A stretch of DNA of 13,443 nucleotides from Pseudomonadota bacterium (GTDB lineage Bacteria; Pseudomonadota; Gammaproteobacteria; Pseudomonadales; Azotimanducaceae). The DNA lies in contig JAQBYL010000056.1 in assembly GCA_027622495.1 (NCBI GenBank), positions 1 to 13,443 on the forward strand. The letters are read 5' to 3'. Position numbers and translations under genes: made by a program. The notes below the pieces were generated by a model that had not been told where the DNA came from, did no database searches, and saw only the letters and a program-made list of their open reading frames with translations. Shown in pieces: positions 1-5,470 of the stretch (positions within the stretch are counted from its first letter, which is position 1; the number at the start of each line of letters is the position of its first letter).

Positions 1-357
1 CATGGAGCGGGTGGGGGTCAGATCAGGGTCAAAGGCTGGCATTTCATCGCGGATCTGCGGCCACCACCCTGCCGGTACCGGTGGATTCACCCAGTTCGCC
101 GGATCGGTCAGTTGAGCGCTGTGTGTGGGCATGACGAGCGTGCCATCGGTGCCGGTGAAATCCAGCAGCGTTTGCACAACTGCCTGCGCACCCCCCGCAA
201 TCCAGCCGAGCTTCGACAACGACGTGTGAACGATCAGCGTGTCTTGACCTGTCATGTGCTGCCGGCTGCCGAGTTTACGCAGATCAGCCAGCAGACTGCT
301 GCGAGTTACTGGGGCGGGGCGGCTGTGTTGCAGCAGCACAGAGTGTTCTGTGGTCAT
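1..357 (-). CDS. AAC(3)-family aminoglycoside N-acetyltransferase-like protein, partial (3' end beyond window)
   Basis: The first 119 codons of a minus-strand gene are visible; the rest lies left of the window. The translation has the N-terminal pattern of the AAC(3)/antibiotic N-acetyltransferase family. There is a leading helix (about residues 18-30, TRSSLLADLRKLG), then LIVHTSLSKLGWIAGG (41-56), a helix ending in LLDFTGTDGTLVMPTHS (64-80), and the tryptophan-rich segment with NWVNPPVPAGWWP and FDPDLTPTRSM (89-119). Known members transfer acetyl from acetyl-CoA to the 3-amino group of aminoglycosides, but many chromosomal relatives acetylate other amines, so resistance is not shown. The ATG at 357 was chosen because the only nearby upstream ATG is out of frame; M35 is possible but would remove part of the first conserved helix. 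No strong Shine-Dalgarno sequence precedes 357. The gene is divergent from the isomerase at 440, with 82 bp between them. Confidence 0.85.
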   Translation of the reverse strand, partial: MTTEHSVLLQHSRPAPVTRSSLLADLRKLGSRQHMTGQDTLIVHTSLSKLGWIAGGAQAVVQTLLDFTGTDGTLVMPTHSAQLTDPANWVNPPVPAGWWPQIRDEMPAFDPDLTPTRSM

Positions 358-439
358 GTCTGGTACCCGTGGTCTGACGTGGCGTTTTGAATGGCATCGC
401 GCACAGGGCATCATAGCTGATCGTTTGAGGGAGAAAGAG

Positions 440-1027
440 ATGGCAAGGCAGGTTGAGCTTTTCTGGGACGCCGGAAGCACCAACAGTTACTTTGCGTTAA
501 AGCTGATCCCGCCCCTGGTGGCCAGGCACGGGGCACAGCTGATCCTTCGCCCGTTCAACTTAGGCTACGTGTTTCGCCACCACAACTACACGCTGATGGA
601 CGAACCCACGGCCAAGCTCGCCAACCGCAAACGGGATCTTAAGCGCTGGGCGCAACGTTACGGTCTGCCGTTTCGCATGCCGGACGTATTCCCGATCAAA
701 ACCAGCGTGGCCATGCGGGGTGCAATCGCCATGCGTCGCTGGTCGCGAGAGCTTGAATTTGTGGATGCGCTGTTGCGTGCTTACTGGGAACAGAACGATC
801 ATCGCATCGCTGAGCTTGACCATCTTGCGGAGATCGCGGCACGTCTGGGGGTTGCGTCCGACGATTTCGTTGCCGAAACCGAGTCTGATGCGGTGCGCCA
901 GGTGCTGATTGACAGTACCAATGAAGGCCTTGATCGCGGTGTGTTTGGCGCACCCACAACGGTTGTAGACGGCGAGCTGTACTGGGGCAAAGATCGCCTT
1001 GAGTTTATTGAAGACGCGCTCCGATAG
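440..1027 (+). CDS. 2-hydroxychromene-2-carboxylate isomerase-like protein (kappa GST / DsbA-fold)
   Basis: A 195-aa cytoplasmic protein of the DsbA-like thioredoxin superfamily, closest to glutathione-dependent 2-hydroxychromene-2-carboxylate isomerases (NahD type). It begins with the strand-loop-helix VELFWDAGSTNSYFA. Ser13 aligns with the catalytic serine of the usual SPxSY motif, but the following Pro is replaced by Thr. Other family features are the PFRMPDVFP motif (77-85) and the C-terminal FGAPTTVVDGELYWGKDRL (169-187), which holds the thioredoxin-fold cis-Pro (P172) and the typical WGxDRL ending. The open frame extends upstream to 254, but the start at 440 is supported by a purine-rich GGGAGAAAGAG just before it and by the family N-terminus. 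Known members isomerise an intermediate of naphthalene breakdown, yet no other aromatic-degradation gene is present, so the substrate is unknown. It converges on mtnA (38 bp between). Confidence 0.85.
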   Translation: MARQVELFWDAGSTNSYFALKLIPPLVARHGAQLILRPFNLGYVFRHHNYTLMDEPTAKLANRKRDLKRWAQRYGLPFRMPDVFPIKTSVAMRGAIAMRRWSRELEFVDALLRAYWEQNDHRIAELDHLAEIAARLGVASDDFVAETESDAVRQVLIDSTNEGLDRGVFGAPTTVVDGELYWGKDRLEFIEDALR

Positions 1028-1065
1028 CGATTTGCTGATCGGACGTTCAGTGCCGGTGGGAGTGG

Positions 1066-2079
1066 TCAGTTCGCAAGCAGATCCGGCAGGGTTCGTGGCA
1101 ATGGCGCTCGGGCGATGCCACGGTCGGTGATGATGCCAGACACCAGAGCGTGTGGTGTGACATCGAATGCCGGGTTGAACACAGCGACGTTGGCGGTCTG
1201 GGCACTCCTGACTTCGTCGGCGCTGCGTTCTTCAATGGGTACCTCTTCACCGCTCGGTGTGTGAGGATCATAGGTCGACGAAGGGCAGGCTACGTAAAAC
1301 GGAACCTTGAAGTGGCGGCACAGGACCGCCAGGTTCAACGTGCCGATCTTGTTGACCACATCGCCGTTGGCAGCAACCCTGTCGGTGCCGACCAGCACCA
1401 GATCGATGGATCCGGCTGCCATCAGGGTGGCGGCCACGTTGTCGCAGATGAGCGTCACATCAATCCCGGCCTGATCGAGTTCCCATGCGGTCAAACGCGC
1501 GCCCTGTAGTAATGGCCGGGTTTCATCCGCATAAACGTGGAAGCGAACCCCGGCCTGATGAGCCACGTACATGGGTGCGGTCGCAGTGCCCAGGGCAGAA
1601 ACCGCCAGAGCACCTGCGTTGCAGTGGGTGAGGATGTTGCAGCCGTTGGTGATCAGGTGTGCCCCATTGCGGCCGATGGCCTCGCACATTGCGAGGTCTT
1701 CGCTGTGGATCAGGACCGCTTCGTCGCGCAGTGTCTGCCAGGTCGGAGTCACAGCGGCTGCACGCTGCAGACGGTCGATTGCCCAGCCGAGATTGACAGC
1801 GGTGGGTCGGGCGCTGTGGAGGAACTTTGCCTGCTGGTTTAAGTGCGCGAGAAAACCATCCCTTTGTAAAGGCGCCTCCTTCATGGCCACAACAAGAGCG
1901 TAGGCGGCGGCGATCCCGATGGCGGGTGCACCTCTCACGGTCAGGGTGTGGATGGCATCCCTGGCCTGGGCGATAGTGCTGATATGCAGATACTCGATGC
2001 GTACAGGGAGTGCCCGCTGGTCAAGCAGAAACAGTTGATCCTGCTCCCACTTGAGTGCAGGGGGCACGGAGCCGGGCAT
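1066..2079 (-). CDS. mtnA: S-methyl-5-thioribose-1-phosphate isomerase
   Basis: A 337-aa enzyme that converts 5-methylthioribose-1-phosphate to 5-methylthioribulose-1-phosphate in the methionine salvage pathway, which recycles the methylthioadenosine left by polyamine synthesis and other SAM-consuming reactions. It belongs to the eIF-2B alpha/MtnA superfamily. Visible signatures are VRGAPAIGIAAAYA (48-61), THCNAGALA (151-159) with the catalytic cysteine C153, and GTDRVAANGDVVNKIGT (231-247) with the catalytic Asp (probably D233). The C-terminal part carries FNPAFDVTP and the ending ITDRGIARAP. Length is normal. The frame is open to 2211, but the ATG at 2079 is preferred: it has a CAGGA Shine-Dalgarno sequence about 7 nt upstream and matches the family N-terminus, and a longer start would cover the whole promoter region of the divergent dioxygenase gene. 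No mtnP, mtnK or mtnB is in view, so salvage partners must lie elsewhere. Confidence 0.94.
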   Translation of the reverse strand: MPGSVPPALKWEQDQLFLLDQRALPVRIEYLHISTIAQARDAIHTLTVRGAPAIGIAAAYALVVAMKEAPLQRDGFLAHLNQQAKFLHSARPTAVNLGWAIDRLQRAAAVTPTWQTLRDEAVLIHSEDLAMCEAIGRNGAHLITNGCNILTHCNAGALAVSALGTATAPMYVAHQAGVRFHVYADETRPLLQGARLTAWELDQAGIDVTLICDNVAATLMAAGSIDLVLVGTDRVAANGDVVNKIGTLNLAVLCRHFKVPFYVACPSSTYDPHTPSGEEVPIEERSADEVRSAQTANVAVFNPAFDVTPHALVSGIITDRGIARAPLPRTLPDLLAN

Positions 2080-2172
2080 GGCAGGTCCTGAAGATATAAG
2101 CGGACATGGTACCGCCGAAACTGAACACCGGGGTACTATCTGCGCAAAACGCAAGGTATTGAGGAACAAACT

Positions 2173-2997
2173 GTGCAACTGAACAAGGCCGCCGGCGCGC
2201 TCGGTGCCCACATCTCAGGCGTCGCGCTCGCAGACATCGTTTCTGACGAAAGCCTGTTTGAGAACATCCACCGGGCGTTGATCGATCACCAGGTGTTGTT
2301 CTTCCGCGATCAGAATGCCCCGGCTGAAGTGTTTCAGGCATTTGCCCGCCGCTTCGGTGAGATTGAAGCACATCCCGCCTACCAGACGGTTGCCGGTGCG
2401 CCTGATGTGCAGATTCTGGAGAGCACCCCGGAGAACCCGTCGAAGATCGAAGTCTGGCATTCAGACATGACATTCCGACCACGACCACCGGCGCTCAGTC
2501 TGCTTCATGGTCAGATCATTCCGGCCTTTGGTGGTGACACACTGTGGGCCAGTGCGGCGGCTGCGTTTGATGAATTGTCACAGCCGATGAAGGCGTTTCT
2601 TGAACCGCTGCGGGCACTCAACGATTTTCGCTTTGGTTTCAAAGAGAGCCTCGCTGCACCCGGGGGTGAAGAACGTCTCGCCAGTACGGTGGCTGCCAAT
2701 CCACCGGTGAGCCATCCGGTGATCCGCACTCACCCCATCTCGGGGCGCAAGGTGATCTACGTGAATCCGCTATTCACTACTAAAATCGAAGATCTGTCTG
2801 ACCATGAGAGCCGTGAAATTCTGGCTTTTCTGTACCGGCACATCGTCACCGAGGAGTTTACCGTCCGGCTAAACTGGTCAGTGAATACTGTGGCGATCTG
2901 GGACAATCGCTCAACCCAGCACAAACCGGTGAACGACTTCTTTCCGCAGCATCGACGCATGCACAGGGTCACCATCGCGGGTGATCAACCGAGGTAG
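2173..2997 (+). CDS. TauD/TfdA-family Fe(II)/2-oxoglutarate-dependent dioxygenase
   Basis: A 274-aa non-heme iron oxygenase of the taurine dioxygenase family, which couples oxidative decarboxylation of 2-oxoglutarate to hydroxylation of a substrate. The family N-terminus is clear (GALGAHISGVALAD, 8-21; VLFFRDQ, 41-47; AFARRFGEIEAHP, 56-68). The iron ligands are visible as H96 and D98 in WHSDMTF and H250 in WDNRSTQHKP. The 2-oxoglutarate-binding arginines are R261 and R265 in RRMHRVTIAGD, with the same spacing from the histidine as in TauD (+11 and +15). Translation probably starts at GTG 2173, preceded by GAGGA seven bases upstream. No sulfonate transporter (tauABC) is adjacent, so taurine should not be assumed as substrate; other alkylsulfonates, aryloxyalkanoates or amino acids are possible. 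It is divergent from mtnA across 93 bp. Confidence 0.9.
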   Translation: MQLNKAAGALGAHISGVALADIVSDESLFENIHRALIDHQVLFFRDQNAPAEVFQAFARRFGEIEAHPAYQTVAGAPDVQILESTPENPSKIEVWHSDMTFRPRPPALSLLHGQIIPAFGGDTLWASAAAAFDELSQPMKAFLEPLRALNDFRFGFKESLAAPGGEERLASTVAANPPVSHPVIRTHPISGRKVIYVNPLFTTKIEDLSDHESREILAFLYRHIVTEEFTVRLNWSVNTVAIWDNRSTQHKPVNDFFPQHRRMHRVTIAGDQPR

Positions 2998-3057
2998 GTT
3001 GTTGCGGGCAACTCCTGCGCAGCGAGAGAACCCGCGAGCACAACGGATTGCGTCGGT

Positions 3058-3726
3058 CTACCAGCTGCGGGATTTGCTCGTCAGGTCTTGCGTTACTTCG
3101 GCCAGCGATTTGCGCTCTTCAACCCAGGCGGCCAGGTCGGTGGTGTCATTAGCCGCGTTGGTTTCGTCGGCAAGCCAGGTTTCGATGGCGCTCATCAACT
3201 GTGCGGCAAGCTCTCGGTCGTCGCGGAAAAGCTGCAGATAAGCCTGCTTGGCATGTTCATGATAGCCAAGGGCCAGGAATGCTTCACCGCGGTATTCGAT
3301 GGCCTGGTGGTAATCCGGGTTGATCTGCAGGGCATAGTTATAAGCGCCAATCGCTTTTTCGTAATCACCCGTCTTACGTAAGGCGTAACCCAGTTCGTTT
3401 GCGGCCTTATAGTTACGCGAATAAGTTTTGAGCGCCTTAGTCTGCCCCTTGATGGCTTTCTGATAGGCCTTTTGTGCTTTTACGAGGTTCTTTTCGCGGT
3501 CTTTGTCGTCGGTCGCCGCCGCTGCCTTGGCTTCGAATTTCCAGGCTTTTTCCTTCTGTTTCAGTGCGCTTTTATACTGACTTTCCGATGACCGCTCAGG
3601 GGGAGCGAGATCCGACCTTGAAGCAGGCATGTCGCCGCCGCCGCTACTACTGCCAGCGGTGAACCCGATCGGCGAAGGGACCAATAACAGCATGGTGAGA
3701 AGGACGGCCGGATGTTTTGCTTTCAT
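3058..3726 (-). CDS. exported tetratricopeptide-repeat protein
   Basis: A 222-aa protein with a Sec-type signal peptide: two N-terminal lysines, then a hydrophobic core (about 7-22) ending near FTAG. It is probably cut near residue 24 and released to the periplasm. No lipobox cysteine is present, so it is not an obvious lipoprotein. A low-complexity Gly/Ser/Pro linker (25-50) leads into a Lys/Ala-rich, probably coiled-coil helix (50-103). Two TPR units follow (about 106-139 and 140-173), with typical residues in NELGYALRKTGDYEKAIGAY and ALQINPDYHQAIEYRGEAFL. The tail is charged. The ATG at 3726 is the only start that retains the signal peptide. TPR units mediate protein-protein contacts; the partner is unknown. 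It converges on the dioxygenase (60 bp) and is divergent from the PLP enzyme gene (147 bp). Confidence 0.85.
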   Translation of the reverse strand: MKAKHPAVLLTMLLLVPSPIGFTAGSSSGGGDMPASRSDLAPPERSSESQYKSALKQKEKAWKFEAKAAAATDDKDREKNLVKAQKAYQKAIKGQTKALKTYSRNYKAANELGYALRKTGDYEKAIGAYNYALQINPDYHQAIEYRGEAFLALGYHEHAKQAYLQLFRDDRELAAQLMSAIETWLADETNAANDTTDLAAWVEERKSLAEVTQDLTSKSRSW

Positions 3727-3826
3727 CGATGCGTACCTGAAGACACGGAGGTCAGGATTCTAATGCAAAATGCTCCAGGTGTTGAAGCCACCGGGTACAG
3801 GGGCTACTGTGCGGCGGCTTTTTCAC

Positions 3827-3843
3827 ATCCTGTCCGACAGGAT
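3827..3843. promoter_or_regulatory. 17-bp dyad, candidate operator upstream of the PLP enzyme gene
   Basis: ATCCTGTC-C-GACAGGAT is a perfect inverted repeat with 8-bp arms around a single central base, 30 bp before the ATG at 3874. A -35-like TTCACA (3822-3827, five of six matches to TTGACA) overlaps its left edge and a -10-like TAAATC (3843-3848) its right edge, with a 15-bp spacer. The dyad would thus lie between the promoter boxes, a classic repressor position. The one-base loop makes an RNA hairpin unlikely, so a DNA-binding dimer is favoured. The regulator is unknown, and the promoter boxes are weak and tentative. Confidence 0.5.
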
Positions 3844-3873
3844 AAATCTGTAAAGCACCACACGGAGGCGGCT

Positions 3874-5031
3874 ATGCAATGGCCCGAAGAACAGTTCGGC
3901 TTTGAAACACGCGCAATCCATGCAGGCCAGGCACCAGACCCGGCAACCGGCGCGGTGATCACGCCGGTGTATATGACATCGACCTATGCGCATACCTCAC
4001 CCGGCGAGCACAAAGGCTATGAGTACAGCCGGTCGCACAATCCCACGCGGAGCGCGTTCGAAACCTGTGTCGCCAATCTGGAAGGGGCCCGCTACGGTTT
4101 TGCGTTTGCGTCGGGCTGTGTTGGGGCAACCACACTGATCCACTTGCTTAAGCAAGGTGATCACGTAGTGTGCTGCGACGACATGTACGGTGGAACCTAT
4201 CGGTTATTCGAGCAGGTTTTTCGGCCGAAAGGCATAACCTTCAGCTATGCGGACCTGTCGGTGGATGGCGCACTCGAGGCGCAGTTAAACGACAGGACGC
4301 GGTTCGTCTGGCTGGAATCACCTTCCAACCCGCTGATGAAGTTGGTGGATATCACCCGATTGTCGCAGATCGCCCACGCGGCAGGTGCCAGGGTGGTTGT
4401 GGATAACACGTTTCTGAGTCCGTATTTTCAAAAACCTATCGAGTTGGGTGCAGATCTGGTTCTGCACAGCACCACCAAATACATCAACGGCCACAGTGAC
4501 CTGATCGGCGGTGTAGTAGTGACCGATGATCAGGATCTGGGTGAGCGGTTGAGCTTTCTGCACAACACCATCGGTGGTATTCAGGGCGCCATGGATGCTT
4601 ATCTGTGTCTGCGAAGTCTGAAGACCCTGGCCGTGCGGATGCAGGCGCATCAGACCAATGCGATGGCGGTGGCCACTTATCTGCAGGATCATCCTGCCGT
4701 CGACCGGGTAATCTATCCTGGTCTTGCCAGCCATCCGCAGTATGACCTTGCCTGCCGCCAGACCACGGGTCACGGTGGCATGTTGTCCTGCTATCTCAAA
4801 GGCGATCTCGCGCAGGCGCGACATTTTCTTGAAAAAGTCCGGATATTTACCCTGGCGGAAAGTCTGGGTGGCGTTGAATCGCTTGTTGAACATCCTGCGA
4901 TCATGACTCATGCGAGTTTGCCCGCAGAGGTCAAACTCAAACTCGGCATCAATGATTCATTGATCCGAATGTCGGTGGGGATCGAAACACAGGCAGATCT
5001 GCTGGCCGATCTGGATCAGGCCCTGTCTTGA
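3874..5031 (+). CDS. cystathionine gamma-lyase / gamma-synthase family PLP enzyme
   Basis: A 385-aa PLP-dependent trans-sulfuration enzyme of the Cys/Met metabolism family (fold type I). Visible features are FETRAIHAGQ near the N-terminus, YEYSRSHNPTR (49-59) with the phosphate-contacting Tyr and Arg, DDMYGGTYRLF (102-112) with the cofactor-stacking tyrosine Y105, VVVDNTFLSPYFQ (174-186) with the Asp that pairs with the pyridine nitrogen, and STTKYINGHSD (199-209) with Schiff-base lysine K202. The C-terminal segment FTLAESLGGVESL followed by PAIMTHAS is very like cystathionine gamma-lyase, which makes cysteine from cystathionine. Gamma-synthase, or an enzyme with both activities, cannot be excluded by eye. 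The frame is open from 3712, but the ATG at 3874 has GGAGG five bases upstream and matches the family N-terminus. The next gene begins inside its stop codon region (TTGA overlap). Confidence 0.9.
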   Translation: MQWPEEQFGFETRAIHAGQAPDPATGAVITPVYMTSTYAHTSPGEHKGYEYSRSHNPTRSAFETCVANLEGARYGFAFASGCVGATTLIHLLKQGDHVVCCDDMYGGTYRLFEQVFRPKGITFSYADLSVDGALEAQLNDRTRFVWLESPSNPLMKLVDITRLSQIAHAAGARVVVDNTFLSPYFQKPIELGADLVLHSTTKYINGHSDLIGGVVVTDDQDLGERLSFLHNTIGGIQGAMDAYLCLRSLKTLAVRMQAHQTNAMAVATYLQDHPAVDRVIYPGLASHPQYDLACRQTTGHGGMLSCYLKGDLAQARHFLEKVRIFTLAESLGGVESLVEHPAIMTHASLPAEVKLKLGINDSLIRMSVGIETQADLLADLDQALS

Positions 5032-5444
5032 TATTTGATGATATTGACCATCACCTGGCCCTCGCGGGATCGATTGACCTGGCGGCGGTGCCCATCGGCA
5101 TCTACCTCGCATGGTGTGTGAATCTCGGGCTTGTCAGCGAAGCTCTGCTCAAAGACGCTGAACAACAGATTTTGCGGGTGCGATACCGGGATGCATCTCC
5201 GGCTGATCTGCTGGTTAGCGGATGCGGCGGGAGGATTGAAAGCGCACATTTGAATGAGCGTGGTCTTGCGTTTACAAAAAGCAATTATCAGCGATATCTG
5301 ACCACCTATCAGCGCCTCTTTGCATCGCAACCGTACTCAAATGAGGATAGCTGGGGGCGCTACGATCGCATCGCGCCAATCGTGACCGGATGGCTGCTTG
5401 GACGCTCAGAAAGCAGGAAGCCCTGGTGGAAGTTCTGGAGCTGA
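5028..5444 (+). CDS. conserved small protein of unknown function, coupled to the PLP enzyme
   Basis: A 138-aa soluble protein starting with TTG at 5028, whose TTGA overlaps the TGA stop of the PLP enzyme gene by four bases; this suggests translational coupling. There is no in-frame ATG near the beginning. The start MIFDDIDHHLALAG resembles, from memory, a family of short bacterial proteins of unknown function (DUF7832-like). These share a DD.D.H N-terminus, a GIYLAWCVNLGLVS-type helix (here 24-37), a segment like LNERGLAFT (75-83) followed by a Tyr-rich YQRYL..YQRLF stretch, and a DSWGRYDRIAPIV block (107-119). It ends in an aromatic, basic WWKFWS tail. There is no signal peptide or convincing membrane segment. 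The function is not known; its place in the operon suggests co-expression with sulfur amino acid metabolism, but this is only contextual. Confidence 0.72.
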   Translation: MIFDDIDHHLALAGSIDLAAVPIGIYLAWCVNLGLVSEALLKDAEQQILRVRYRDASPADLLVSGCGGRIESAHLNERGLAFTKSNYQRYLTTYQRLFASQPYSNEDSWGRYDRIAPIVTGWLLGRSESRKPWWKFWS

Positions 5445-5470
5445 ACCCTTCATGTTGTTAACCACAGTCT

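Noticed and set aside
254..439. Upstream extension of the isomerase gene to 254
   Set aside because: The added 62 residues overlap the divergent acetyltransferase gene and have no family similarity; the purine-rich site before 440 decides the start.
2080..2211. N-terminal extension of mtnA to an ATG at 2211
   Set aside because: The extra 44 residues do not fit MtnA and would overlap the divergent dioxygenase gene; the ATG at 2079 has a proper ribosome binding site.
2998..3044. Interrupted hairpin (GTTGT/ACAAC and GCGGG/CCCGC) between convergent dioxygenase and TPR genes
   Set aside because: Arms are only 5 bp with bulges and a long loop, and no T-tract follows, so it is not supported as a terminator.
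3727..3873. Possible SAM-type riboswitch before the cystathionine enzyme gene
   Set aside because: The leader after the likely promoter is too short and lacks the multi-helix structure; only the DNA dyad is supported.
4318..4911. Minus-strand open frame (197 codons) opposite the cystathionine enzyme
   Set aside because: Antisense shadow without recognisable domain features.
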